A stretch of DNA of 64,000 nt, taken from assembly GCA_018241505.1 (NCBI GenBank), contig JAFEDS010000021.1, positions 62,001 through 126,000 of the forward strand, written 5' to 3'. A program made the position numbers and the translations under genes. How positions within the stretch are numbered: position 1 is the stretch's first letter; each line of letters opens with the position of its first letter. Shown piece by piece: positions 50,709-59,361 of this stretch. Source of the DNA: Pseudomonadota bacterium (GTDB lineage: Bacteria > Pseudomonadota > Gammaproteobacteria > Steroidobacterales > Steroidobacteraceae). Below the pieces are notes generated by a model. It did not search any database and had not been told where the DNA came from. It saw only the letters and a program-made list of their open reading frames with translations.

Positions 50709-51386
50709 ATGCGGCGAAACCAACTCGGACTGATCTTGGCGGCACTGTTGTTACCGGCGCTGGCTTGGGCTTTCACCAGTGCAAAGCAGGAGCTGGCGCA
50801 GGCGCTGCGCAATGTTCCGGACATGAAGCGCGGCGCGCAATTGTACCGGCAATGTGCGGCCTGTCACGGCCCGGACGGTGCGGGCACCAAGGATGGCAAC
50901 AACCCACGAATCGCCGGGCAGCATGTCGCGGTGTTGGTGAAACAACTGGTCGATTACCGGCACAACCGTCGCTGGGATATTCACATGGAGCACTACGCGG
51001 GTAAGGATTTGCTCGCAGATGCTCAGTCCCTGAAGGATGTTTCTGCCTATATCCATCGGCTGGAGCCCGCCGCGCCGCCCGGAAGAGGCGGTGGCGAGCT
51101 GGCCTCTCACGGCGCCAACGTTTATGGACGACTATGCGAGTCCTGCCACGGGGAGAGTGCGCTCGGGAACCGGCAGAAGATGGTGCCGCGCATTGCCGGC
51201 CAACACTACGATTATCTCATGCGACAGATTTATGATGGTGCCGACGGGCGCCGTCCTAACTTTTCCCCGGTGCACATCCGCCTTTTTGGACGCCTCGATC
51301 GACGCGACATAGTCGGACTCTCAGACTACCTCTCGCGGTTGGAGCCGGGTCAGCACGGGACCGGAACAGTTGCTCTTGCCCAGTAG
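50709..51386 (+). CDS. Periplasmic diheme cytochrome c (c4-like)
   Basis: A 225-residue protein with a Sec signal (residues 1-21) and two heme c sites, Cys49-x2-Cys52-His53 (CAACH) and Cys143-x2-Cys146-His147 (CESCH), each followed by NPRIAGQH/VPRIAGQH repeats. This internal duplication is typical of cytochrome c4. It carries electrons to terminal oxidases. AGGAG seven bases before ATG 50709 supports the start. Its last 17 bases overlap the P-type ATPase gene. Confidence 0.9.
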   Translation: MRRNQLGLILAALLLPALAWAFTSAKQELAQALRNVPDMKRGAQLYRQCAACHGPDGAGTKDGNNPRIAGQHVAVLVKQLVDYRHNRRWDIHMEHYAGKDLLADAQSLKDVSAYIHRLEPAAPPGRGGGELASHGANVYGRLCESCHGESALGNRQKMVPRIAGQHYDYLMRQIYDGADGRRPNFSPVHIRLFGRLDRRDIVGLSDYLSRLEPGQHGTGTVALAQ

Positions 51387-53865
51387 CCCACCGCAGGGGC
51401 TGAGTGAACCCGAAGCGATTGCGCGTCTGAGCGCGGAGGGACCGAACGCACTTCCGGATTCACAGCGGCGTTCCAGCTTGCACATTGTCGCTGAGGTGCT
51501 GCGGGAACCAATGTTTGCGCTGCTGGTGGGAGCAGCGGTTCTGTATGGTCTCCTCGGGGAGCTGACGGATGCTCTGGTGCTTTTGTGTTTCGCCTGTGCG
51601 TCAGTCTCGATCGCCGTTGTGCAGGAGACCCGCAGTGAACGGGTGTTGGAATCGTTGCGTGATCTGACGAGCCCGCGTGCACTGGTTATCCGTAGCGGCG
51701 AACGCCGCCGCATCGCGGGGCGGGACGTGGTGCGTGAGGACGTCGTCGTGATTGCGACTGGGGACCGGGTTCCTGCGGATGCACGCGTGATTTGCGCGAA
51801 TGACCTATACGCTGATGAGTCCCTGCTGACTGGCGAATCCGTTCCCGTTCAGAAGCGAGCCGACGGTTCCACTCTGGTCTTTTCCGGAACTCTGATTGTC
51901 CGGGGTACCGGCGTGGGTGTCGTCATTGCGACGGGTGTTCGTTCTCAAATCGGACAAATCGGCCATTCGCTCGTTGGAATGCCGGTCGAAAAGCCGCGCC
52001 TGCAAGCACAGACTCAGCGGGTCGTTCTATGGGCTGCTGTCGTCGGCGCCTTGGTCAGCGTCCTGGCTGCCGTTCTCTATGGAATGATTCACGGAGAGTG
52101 GCTACAGGCGCTTCTCGCCGGAATTGCACTCGGCATGTCCGTGTTGCCCGAGGAGTTTCCTCTCGTGCTCACGGTGTTCATGGTAATGGGTGCATGGCGT
52201 CTGTCACGAGCGAATGTGTTGACTCGCCGGCCTCCCGCCATAGAGACGCTCGGAGCTGCGACCGTTCTGTGCTCCGACAAGACCGGTACATTGACGGAGA
52301 ACCGGATGTCAGTCGCGCTCATCCGCGGGGCCGACTCACAATGGCAGCTCGGCGACTCTCCCGGCGGGCTCGATGCATCGGCGGTGCTCAAACGCATCGT
52401 GGAGGCCGCGGACCTTGCCAGTGTGCCGGAATCTTCCGACCCAATGGATCTGGCAGTGGCGGCACTGGGCAGCAGATCAATACCCCATAGCCGCCGTGAG
52501 CTCGTGCGCAGCTATCCATTGACACCCGAGTTGCTCGCCGTGACGGGCGTCTGGCGGGTCCCCGACCGAGCCGCCGTTGCTGCCGCGAAGGGAGCGCCGG
52601 AAGCGATTGCGCGACTATGTCATTTGAATGGACGCGAGAGTGGCGCACTACTGGCCCAGGTCGACGAGCTGGGTGCTCGGGGCATGAGAGTCCTTGCCGT
52701 GGCCACCTGCGCTGATATCCCTGAGCGGTTGCCCGATGCCCCGACACAGTTTCATTTCAAATACCTGGGCATCATCGGCTTTGCTGATCCCGTGCGTGCC
52801 GGCGTCCCGCAAGCCGTCGATGAATGCCGAGCCGCGGGAATTCGCGTAGTCATGATCACAGGTGACTATCCGGTCACGGCGCGCGCTATTGCAGAGCAAG
52901 CTCACATCGACACCGCCTCAGTAGTTTGCGGTGACGAGCTCGATGCCCTCAGTGATGAAGCCTTGCGTCGAAGGGCCGCGCACGTTGCGGTCTTCGCCCG
53001 CATCAATCCACAGCAGAAACTACGGATTGTCCAGGCGCTCAAAGCCAACGGTGACGTTGTAGCAATGACTGGGGATGGCGTGAACGACGCGCCGGCATTG
53101 AAAGCCGCGCACATAGGCATTGCCATGGGTGGCCGAGGCACGGATGTCGCGAGGGAGGCCGCTTCTTTAGTTCTCTTAGATGATGATTTCAGCTCAATGG
53201 TGCACGCAATTCGCCAGGGACGCCGCATCTACGACAACCTGCGCAAGGCCATGGCCTTCATAGTCGCGATTCACGTGCCCATCGCCGGCCTCGCGATTCT
53301 GACAATTGCTTCAGGCCACGAGCTGCTGCTGACGCCTATGCTCATCGCCTTGCTGGAGTTGATCATTGACCCGGCCTGCTCGGTGGTGTTGGAGGCGGAA
53401 CGGGAGGAGCCCGATGTCATGACCCGGCCGCCCCGCAACCCCGACGCCCGATTGCTGTCCCGATCAGTTATCGGCTGGAGTCTGATGCAGGGCCTGATGG
53501 CGCTGGGAGTCGTCTCCACCGTGTTCCTGGTTGCCAGTCGCCGCGGCGGTATCGAGTTTACCGAAGTGCGGACCGTGACCTATGTGAGCTTGATTCTGAC
53601 CATCGTGGTGTTGGTGCTCACCAATCGTTCATTCAGCACGTCGCTGCGGATGGTGCTGGCGAAGCCGAACCCGACAATGTGGTGGGGGCTGGCGGCGGCG
53701 GTCGGGGTGCTCGGATTGATGCTGTCCCTGGACCGGCTGCGCGACTTCCTGACCTTGGGCCCTCTGCATCCGCATGATCTGGCCGTGCTGGCCGGAGTGG
53801 CTCTCGTGCTCATGTTCCTGTTGCAGACACTGAAGCGGGTCTGGCACTCGCGTCTGTGGCTTTGA
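51370..53865 (+). CDS. Cation-transporting P-type ATPase (P2-like)
   Basis: An 831-residue P-type ATPase. Seen in order: actuator motif LTGES (153-157), membrane motif PEEFP (260-264), phosphorylation site DKTGTLT (Asp303), KGAPEA near 400, and TGDGVNDAPALKAA near 573, with about ten membrane helices. The family includes Ca/Mn and Na/K pumps; PEEFP instead of PEGLP means the ion cannot be assigned. The start is a TTG overlapping the cytochrome gene by 17 bases; TTG 51376 is equally possible. Confidence 0.88.
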   Translation: MLLPSSPPQGLSEPEAIARLSAEGPNALPDSQRRSSLHIVAEVLREPMFALLVGAAVLYGLLGELTDALVLLCFACASVSIAVVQETRSERVLESLRDLTSPRALVIRSGERRRIAGRDVVREDVVVIATGDRVPADARVICANDLYADESLLTGESVPVQKRADGSTLVFSGTLIVRGTGVGVVIATGVRSQIGQIGHSLVGMPVEKPRLQAQTQRVVLWAAVVGALVSVLAAVLYGMIHGEWLQALLAGIALGMSVLPEEFPLVLTVFMVMGAWRLSRANVLTRRPPAIETLGAATVLCSDKTGTLTENRMSVALIRGADSQWQLGDSPGGLDASAVLKRIVEAADLASVPESSDPMDLAVAALGSRSIPHSRRELVRSYPLTPELLAVTGVWRVPDRAAVAAAKGAPEAIARLCHLNGRESGALLAQVDELGARGMRVLAVATCADIPERLPDAPTQFHFKYLGIIGFADPVRAGVPQAVDECRAAGIRVVMITGDYPVTARAIAEQAHIDTASVVCGDELDALSDEALRRRAAHVAVFARINPQQKLRIVQALKANGDVVAMTGDGVNDAPALKAAHIGIAMGGRGTDVAREAASLVLLDDDFSSMVHAIRQGRRIYDNLRKAMAFIVAIHVPIAGLAILTIASGHELLLTPMLIALLELIIDPACSVVLEAEREEPDVMTRPPRNPDARLLSRSVIGWSLMQGLMALGVVSTVFLVASRRGGIEFTEVRTVTYVSLILTIVVLVLTNRSFSTSLRMVLAKPNPTMWWGLAAAVGVLGLMLSLDRLRDFLTLGPLHPHDLAVLAGVALVLMFLLQTLKRVWHSRLWL

Positions 53866-53877
53866 CTTCCCGCCTGA

Positions 53878-55026
53878 TCAGGCCGAGACCGGTTCGGCTC
53901 GCATCGCGGGCAGTTGCACCTTGAAACAGGCACCCCGCGGCTCATTCGGACTATATTCGAGCCGCCCATCATGGGCAGTCACAATCGTGCGGCTGATGGG
54001 CAGGCCGAGCCCGGTCCCTGTGGGCTTGGTCGAGCAGAAGGGGTCGAACATCCGATTCACAATGGCCTCCTGCACACCGCCCCCGTTGTCGCACACGGAG
54101 ATCTCAACATCGCCCGCACCGGTTCTGCGCGTTTGCACAACCAGCTCGCCCGTTTCGACCTGCGCCAGGGCCAGGGAGTCGAGCGCATTGTGGACGAGAT
54201 TCATCACCACCTGCTGGATCTGCGAGCTGTCAAGAACCACCTGCGGCAGATTCGGCTGCAGATCGCGGCGATAGTCAACGCCATGCGCCTTGGCGTCGGA
54301 CTCGATCAGCAGGTTCAGCTCGGCTATGACCTGGTTCACGTCGGAGGGGACACGCGTGGGGCGCTCGCTTTTGGCGAGGCCTCTCAGCTTGCGGATGATG
54401 TTGCCCGCACGTACCGCCTGTTCGGCGATCTGCTTCAATGCACCTTGCACTTCCTCGACATCCGGATCGGCTCCGCCCAACAACCGGTCGCAGGCATGAG
54501 CGTAGGTCGCTATCGCGGCGAGAGGTTGGTTCAGCTCGTGAGCGATGCCGGAGGCCATTTCGCCGACTGTGGCAAGGCGTGCGACATGCATCAGCCGGTC
54601 CTGAAGACGATGGGCCTCGGCTTCCGATTCATGCTGTGCCGAGTTATCACGGACGAAACCAACGAAGCGCGGCGGATTGGATTCGGGAATCAGTCCGACA
54701 GCGAGGGACGCTGGAAAAAGCGTACCGTTCTTGCGCCTCACCTCTATTTCATGTCCGCGTCCGATGATGCGTGGAATACAGGACGCCAGGTATTGAGCCA
54801 AATGGCTGCCGTGCGACTGTCGATCTTCGTCGTTCATCAGGATGTCGACTGTGCATCCGAGGACTTCGTGCGCCTCATAGCCGAAGATTCTTTCGGCTGC
54901 GCGACTGAAGGTCAGGATGGTCCCGATGTGATCGATGACCACGATTGCGTCGACCGCGGCATCAAGCAGCGCCTGCAGTTCGAATGCGGTATCGGTAGCG
55001 GTCGCAAGAGGCGGGGCGGCGTTCAT
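53878..55026 (-). CDS. FixL-like PAS sensor histidine kinase lacking the heme histidine
   Basis: A 382-residue cytoplasmic kinase. The PAS domain (about 15-135) aligns without gaps to rhizobial FixL across DRxxHxSxxxxY to FVGFVRD, but where FixL has the heme-ligand His in DPHIIG this protein has PRIIG (Arg86). The HisKA domain has GEMASGIAHELNQPLAAI and the ATPase domain has VMNLVHNALDSL, DNGGGV and GTGLGL. It is likely to sense something other than heme-bound oxygen. ATG 55026 fits the family start. It lies downstream of the PRTase and broken CHAD genes on the same strand. Confidence 0.88.
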   Translation of the reverse strand: MNAAPPLATATDTAFELQALLDAAVDAIVVIDHIGTILTFSRAAERIFGYEAHEVLGCTVDILMNDEDRQSHGSHLAQYLASCIPRIIGRGHEIEVRRKNGTLFPASLAVGLIPESNPPRFVGFVRDNSAQHESEAEAHRLQDRLMHVARLATVGEMASGIAHELNQPLAAIATYAHACDRLLGGADPDVEEVQGALKQIAEQAVRAGNIIRKLRGLAKSERPTRVPSDVNQVIAELNLLIESDAKAHGVDYRRDLQPNLPQVVLDSSQIQQVVMNLVHNALDSLALAQVETGELVVQTRRTGAGDVEISVCDNGGGVQEAIVNRMFDPFCSTKPTGTGLGLPISRTIVTAHDGRLEYSPNEPRGACFKVQLPAMRAEPVSA

Positions 55027-55096
55027 GATTCGGCACCATGTTGTTCCTGTGCGCCGCGCCAATCTGTACGTATCTTCCGAACGGACAGCCTCGATC

Positions 55097-55943
55097 TCAA
55101 CGCAGTGTCCTCCATTCTTTGTGAATTCGCTTGGTGAACTTCGCGGGAGATTCACTGAAGATGCGTTCACCGAGGGTCCAGAGTTTCTGTCGGAGCGCAC
55201 TCTGTTTCCGGTCAGCCAGGCGAGCGATGTGTCCGGAGGGGGCGCCACTCAACAGAACCGATAGGTCATGCATGGTACCCAGGCACGCTGCAAAGCTTTT
55301 CAATTGCCGCGCCTCGAAGTCCGCATGCGAGCTCAGCTTTCCCAGGAACTCGCACATGTATAGCAGGCCCTTCGATCGTTTCCGCAATTCGTGAAGGTGC
55401 GCGTCGGTCGGTGCCTCCCGTGCAGCTTCAAACGCGTCCCTTGCGCCGGTATATTCGTGGCGCAGCCCTCGCGACAACACTTTCCAACCGGCGTGGAATC
55501 CGGGCCAGCCCGCCACGGAGTTTTGGACAGTCATCAGCTTCAGCGCCATTGAGCGACGCGTTTTCGCAGTAAGTCTTCCGAGCGGCCCGCAAACGCCTGC
55601 GCAGCGGAATTGAGTACGCGGCGCGGTAGGCGGCAGTTCGACGCCGCAGCAACTGCTGGCAAGTCGTCAACATCACCTTGGCGTCCCGCACGTTCGCGAG
55701 CGAATGGCTGGTCTGTTTCAGTTTCCGCCTTGCCTGCGCATACCCCGCATGGCCGATGTCCGCGCGCACCAGTCTCAGCAGCGCTCGCATTCGCTTGATG
55801 TGGGTCCGGATTTCATGCACTGCTTCGTCTGTCAGGGGTTTCGATAGTGCAGCCGTCAGAAGCTGCACGCACGGTTGGGCCAGCTCGGTCAATGCAGCTT
55901 GGATGGCACGGCGCACATTCTCGCGAGGATTGAGCGTGCGCAT
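55097..55943 (-). pseudogene. CHAD-domain protein gene split by a frameshift
   Basis: Two overlapping frames together make one CHAD protein. The first half (55943 to about 55540) has VHEIRTHIKRMRALLRLVR and SLANVRDAKVM; the second half, in another frame (about 55530 to 55097), has LRHEYTGARDAFEAA, HELRKRSKGLLYM and LSVLLSG. CHAD domains are helical, basic and bind polyphosphate. The frame changes in the 55428-55549 overlap. It may be a true pseudogene, a sequencing error or a shift site. It follows the PRTase gene by 12 bases. Confidence 0.75.
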
Positions 55944-55955
55944 GTGCCTCCGATG

Positions 55956-56648
55956 TCAACTACGGGAGTCGGGCTGGCGGTCATGCTGAACCCTTCTATC
56001 CGCCGCCGCCCGGCAGCGGGCCAGCAACTCGCACACCTCAAAATCTTCAACCTGCGTGAAATCATCGTACCAGGCGCCAACCGATGACAGACGCGGCTCA
56101 ATTCTGAGAGCGATTACTTCATCTGCTTCCGCGCGCACGAGTGCGTGCCCTGCGTCCGAGGCGACCGGCGCCGCCACGATGACACGAGATGCCCCCAATC
56201 GGTTGGCTTCGCGTACGGCAGCCAACATGGTACACCCTGTTGCCAGACCGTCATCTACGAGAAGCACGTCGAGACCCTTCAGGTTGAGCGGTAGCAGGCC
56301 CGCACGATAGATCCGCTCCCGGCGCCGCAGTTCCACTCGCTGCAGGCGTGCCAACTCGGCGAACTGTTGTGTTGAGACTTCAAACGGCGGATTGGATTCG
56401 CGAACTACGGTCTTGCCGGCGATGGCGCCGATGGCGAACTCGGGGTTGTCGGGCATTGCGATCTTGCGAACCGGCATCACATCCAAAGGTGCGCCCAGTA
56501 CCCGGGAAATTTCAAATGCAACCGGCACGCCACCCCGAGGTAGCCCCAACACGACGCCCGGAGCGGCGAGGCTGCGCCTGCGAATCGCTGCGCCGAGCTG
56601 GATTCCAGCCGTCTTGCGGTCGGCAAACGTGAATGACGAGGAAGTCAT
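55956..56648 (-). CDS. Phosphoribosyltransferase family protein
   Basis: A 230-residue PRTase-fold protein. The PRPP-binding motif is VLLVDDGLATGCTMLAA near residue 123; upstream are FADRKTAGIQLG and LGLPRGGVPVAFEI, and PVRKIAMPDNPEFAIGA. These are typical of stand-alone PRTases found in stress islands; the base substrate, if any, is unknown. ATG 56648 is used; an upstream in-frame TTG is possible. It heads an operon PRTase-CHAD-FixL-like kinase. Confidence 0.85.
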   Translation of the reverse strand: MTSSSFTFADRKTAGIQLGAAIRRRSLAAPGVVLGLPRGGVPVAFEISRVLGAPLDVMPVRKIAMPDNPEFAIGAIAGKTVVRESNPPFEVSTQQFAELARLQRVELRRRERIYRAGLLPLNLKGLDVLLVDDGLATGCTMLAAVREANRLGASRVIVAAPVASDAGHALVRAEADEVIALRIEPRLSSVGAWYDDFTQVEDFEVCELLARCRAAADRRVQHDRQPDSRS

Positions 56649-56698
56649 GACCAGAAAGTTAGGACGCAATTGTGGTTGCTGCCATGCGTGGTTTCCGC

Positions 56699-56706
56699 AT
56701 ACGTAC
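56699..56706. promoter_or_regulatory. GTACGTAT motif in a divergent promoter region
   Basis: ATACGTAC (GTACGTAT on the minus strand) lies 50 bases from the PRTase start and 85 from the DUF4136 start. Seven of eight bases match GTAMGTAG. Confidence 0.3.
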
Positions 56707-56791
56707 TAACCACCGTAGGCACGATTACGGATGCCTCGCAGGCATCTTGCTGCGCATACTGAGCGCCGGTTGTAGATGGAGCTCACAAAAG

Positions 56792-57358
56792 ATGAACAGA
56801 CTTGGATCTCATGTACTCGCGTGTCTGGCTGCGACGCTGCTCGCCGGTCTCACACAGACGAGTTGCTCCACCTTGAGAGTGGGAGCTGATTTCGACCACT
56901 CGGCGGTGTTCTCCGGTTATCGCACCTACAACCTGATGGCGCGCGAGCACCACGGTAGCGGCAACCCGCTGGTTGTCCAGCGTGCGCGGGACGCCATCGA
57001 GGCCGAATTGACACGTAAAGGATTTACAGCGGTCGCGGCGGGGGACCCGACCGACTTTGTCGTTGATTTCACAATCGGCGCGAGAGACCGCACCGACGTT
57101 CAGTCGATCCCCGGGAGTTACGTTGCACACGGATGGTGGGACGCACGAGGCTGGTGGGAACCGTATTGGGGGAGCCAGGTGGATGTGCGCAACTACAAGG
57201 AAGGCACTCTATCAATCGATGTTTTCGACATGCGAACCCACCGGCCCGTCTGGCACGGCTGGGCTAAAAAGGAGCTGAGCCGTTCCGACCTGGAGCATTC
57301 CGAGGCACCCATCCGCGCTGCCGTATCTGCCGTACTGCAGCCGTTTCCGCCACACTGA
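56792..57358 (+). CDS. DUF4136 lipoprotein
   Basis: A 188-residue protein with a signal peptide and lipobox TSCS. The mature part has the DUF4136 pattern: FDHSAVFSGYRTYNL, RDAIEAELTRKGFTAV, ADFVVDF-like DFVVDFTIGARD and TLSIDVFDMRTHRPVWHGWA. Members are periplasmic lipid-anchored proteins of unknown function, common beside stress genes. A GGAG ten bases before ATG 56792 supports the start. It is followed by a CBS and an OsmC gene in a short operon. Confidence 0.85.
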   Translation: MNRLGSHVLACLAATLLAGLTQTSCSTLRVGADFDHSAVFSGYRTYNLMAREHHGSGNPLVVQRARDAIEAELTRKGFTAVAAGDPTDFVVDFTIGARDRTDVQSIPGSYVAHGWWDARGWWEPYWGSQVDVRNYKEGTLSIDVFDMRTHRPVWHGWAKKELSRSDLEHSEAPIRAAVSAVLQPFPPH

Positions 57359-57376
57359 TTTCACAGGAGACATCGT

Positions 57377-57832
57377 ATGAATGCTGGAGAACTTTGCAAA
57401 CGGGAACCCGTGACCGTGCGGGAGTTTGATGAGGTCACCGACGCTGCGAAGCGAATGCGCGAACAGCATGTCGGTTATCTGGTTGTCGTCGAGCCTGTAG
57501 TGGCCGATGGAGGGTATGAGCCCGTCGGCGTTCTTACCGACAGGGACATTGCAATCGGTGTCGTGGCGCGTGGGGTAGATCCGCGTGCGTTGCGCGTGGG
57601 CGATCTCATGACGCGCGATCCGGTTGTGATTGAGGAGGAAAGTTCCGTCGAAGAAGCCCTGAACGAAATGCGCCGCATTGGCGTGCGCCGCCTGCCTGTA
57701 GTCCGAAAAAATGGGCGATTGGTGGGCGTGCTGTCGATGGATGAGATACTCGAGACACTCGCGGCACAGATGTCAACGGTGTCGCGATCTATCAAGAACG
57801 AGCAGCGCCTCGAGACCGAACTGCGCAGGTAG
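57377..57832 (+). CDS. CBS-domain pair protein
   Basis: A 151-residue Bateman module: VGVLTDRDIAIGVVARG near residue 51 and VGVLSMDEILETLA near 113, with RRLPVVRKNG between. The third CBS protein in the island. AGGAG before the ATG. The C-terminal tail is charged and helical. It lies between the DUF4136 and OsmC genes with short gaps. Confidence 0.9.
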   Translation: MNAGELCKREPVTVREFDEVTDAAKRMREQHVGYLVVVEPVVADGGYEPVGVLTDRDIAIGVVARGVDPRALRVGDLMTRDPVVIEEESSVEEALNEMRRIGVRRLPVVRKNGRLVGVLSMDEILETLAAQMSTVSRSIKNEQRLETELRR

Positions 57833-57837
57833 GTAAT

Positions 57838-58281
57838 ATGCATCCGTATCCGCATACCTACATCGCGTCGGCAGCAGGTGACCCTGCCGGCTTGGTCAGC
57901 GTCACGTCTCCACAGGTTGAGGCATTCGACTCAGCAGCACCGCCCGAGTTCGATGGTCCTGGAGACGTATGGTCTCCGGAAACTTTGCTGTGCGCATCCG
58001 TCGCCGACTGCTTTATTCTGACTTTCCGCGCCGTTGCGCGAGCGGCGCGGTTCGAGTGGATAGGGCTTACTTGTCGCGTCGAAGGCGTTCTGGAACGCGC
58101 CGATCAAGTCGCGCAGTTCACTCGCTTTATCACATATGCGAAGCTGCGGATTTCCGCGGGCGTGGACGAAGAATGGGCACGTGAGCTCTTGGAGAGAGCG
58201 GAACGAGGCTGTCTAGTGGCCAACTCGCTGCGAGGTTCACGTAAGCTGGTTGCGCAGATTTCCGTCGCTATGGAGGCCTAG
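57838..58281 (+). CDS. OsmC/Ohr-family protein
   Basis: A 147-residue peroxide-detoxifying protein fold. The two reactive Cys are in place, Cys58 in CASVADCFILTF and Cys125 in AERGCLVANSL; E. coli OsmC uses similarly spaced Cys59 and Cys125. It should reduce organic hydroperoxides. It starts five bases after the CBS stop, in the same operon, and overlaps the small gene on the other strand by four bases. Confidence 0.88.
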   Translation: MHPYPHTYIASAAGDPAGLVSVTSPQVEAFDSAAPPEFDGPGDVWSPETLLCASVADCFILTFRAVARAARFEWIGLTCRVEGVLERADQVAQFTRFITYAKLRISAGVDEEWARELLERAERGCLVANSLRGSRKLVAQISVAMEA

Positions 58282-58451
58282 TTCAGGCGCCCGTGAGTAG
58301 CTGCACTGGCTTGTGCAACCACCGCATCCCGCCACTGACGCTTGCACAGCGCCGCCGCGTGGCGGTCGGATGTGGCGGTGACTGCTCGCAACCACAGAGC
58401 AGGTGATTCCTCGACGTACCACAACGGTAGATTGGGCTTACGTGTGCTCAT
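58278..58451 (-). CDS. Small hypothetical protein
   Basis: A 57-residue frame beginning MSTRKPNLPLWYVEES, basic and aromatic, with no family I recognise. The support is GGAGG six bases before the ATG and a location exactly abutting the OsmC gene on the other strand. A TACGTAG-type motif (GTAAGTAG) lies 95 bases upstream. It may be a regulator-sized small protein or a chance frame. Confidence 0.45.
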   Translation of the reverse strand: MSTRKPNLPLWYVEESPALWLRAVTATSDRHAAALCKRQWRDAVVAQASAATHGRLN

Positions 58452-58545
58452 GAAATCCTCCGCGCTCTGCCTGCTGATTGGTTCTGCTGGTGAACACTCT
58501 CCATTGCGGCGATCCCGTCGCCAAGTCGTACTCTCATCGACCGGC

Positions 58546-58553
58546 GTAAGTAG
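58546..58553. promoter_or_regulatory. GTAAGTAG motif between two small genes
   Basis: An exact match to the FixJ-type consensus GTAMGTAG as I recall it, placed between the leftward 57-residue gene and the rightward 30-residue membrane protein gene. Confidence 0.45.
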
Positions 58554-58727
58554 TTTCACGGAGTCATCCTGAACGATGACTGACCCGAATTGGGCGATAA
58601 GTATTACTCCGAATCGCCGTGGGCAGCGTTTCGGCGCAATTTCGAAACTCATCGCACAATTGGAGCCGGCCATGTCGTCCAGGTTGATTGTGATCGGCGC
58701 CGAGCGCCGCAGGCGGAGGAGCCTGAA

Positions 58728-58820
58728 ATGAAAGCACACGCGCGCCACGTCACGCTTGTCATTGTGCTCGGTGTCATCATGCTCATCGTAGCGGCCATTG
58801 CCGGAGGACTCGGATTATGA
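58728..58820 (+). CDS. 30-residue single-pass membrane protein
   Basis: The product is a short basic head (MKAHARHV) followed by one hydrophobic helix of about 20 residues (LVIVLGVIMLIVAAIAGG). A strong GGAGGAG ribosome site lies six bases before the ATG. Small proteins of this shape often sit with stress regulons and modulate membrane complexes; no function can be assigned. Confidence 0.6.
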   Translation: MKAHARHVTLVIVLGVIMLIVAAIAGGLGL

Positions 58821-58909
58821 GACGCGGGTCGTCGTGGCAGATCAGGGTGAGGCCCGCGGCGCGGTTCAGTCACCGCTGCAGCGGGGAATCTCGCCGTTGG
58901 CCGTACGAA

Positions 58910-59359
58910 TCAGCTTTTTGCACCGACGGCGCGCACCAGCAGAAGTGCGACCGGCGTGTGCCGCACGAGGTATTCCGCATCGCTGCCGAGGACGATCCGG
59001 CGCAAGCCGCGACGACCGTGGGTACCACAAACGATGATGTCGGCGGCCCAGTCGTTCGCCGCTTTGACGATGAGCTCTCCTGCCGCGGTGCCGAATGCTT
59101 CGATCAACTGCGTGTCGGCCGCCACCCCGGCCCGCTGCACCGTTTCCAGTGCGCTCGCCAGAACCGACTTGCCTGAGATACACAGGCCTTCGATGACATT
59201 TTCGGTTACAACGGCGTAGGGCGACACCATCACAAACTCGTCCACAACATGCACGATCCGGATACGGGCACCCTGGTCGACGGCTAGTCTGATCGCCTCC
59301 TGCAAACCTCGCTCAGCCGTTTCGCTGCCATCGACGGGAACCAGAACTTTCTTGTACAT
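58910..59359 (-). CDS. Single-domain universal stress protein with nucleotide loop
   Basis: A 149-residue Usp. KKVLVPVDGSETAERGL begins the first strand, and the ATP-binding loop GTHGRRGLRRIVLGSDAEYL (the G-x2-G-x9-GS pattern) is intact, so it probably binds ATP. It starts two bases after the stop of a UspE-like gene, in an operon with it. Confidence 0.92.
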   Translation of the reverse strand: MYKKVLVPVDGSETAERGLQEAIRLAVDQGARIRIVHVVDEFVMVSPYAVVTENVIEGLCISGKSVLASALETVQRAGVAADTQLIEAFGTAAGELIVKAANDWAADIIVCGTHGRRGLRRIVLGSDAEYLVRHTPVALLLVRAVGAKS

Positions 59360-59361
59360 GG

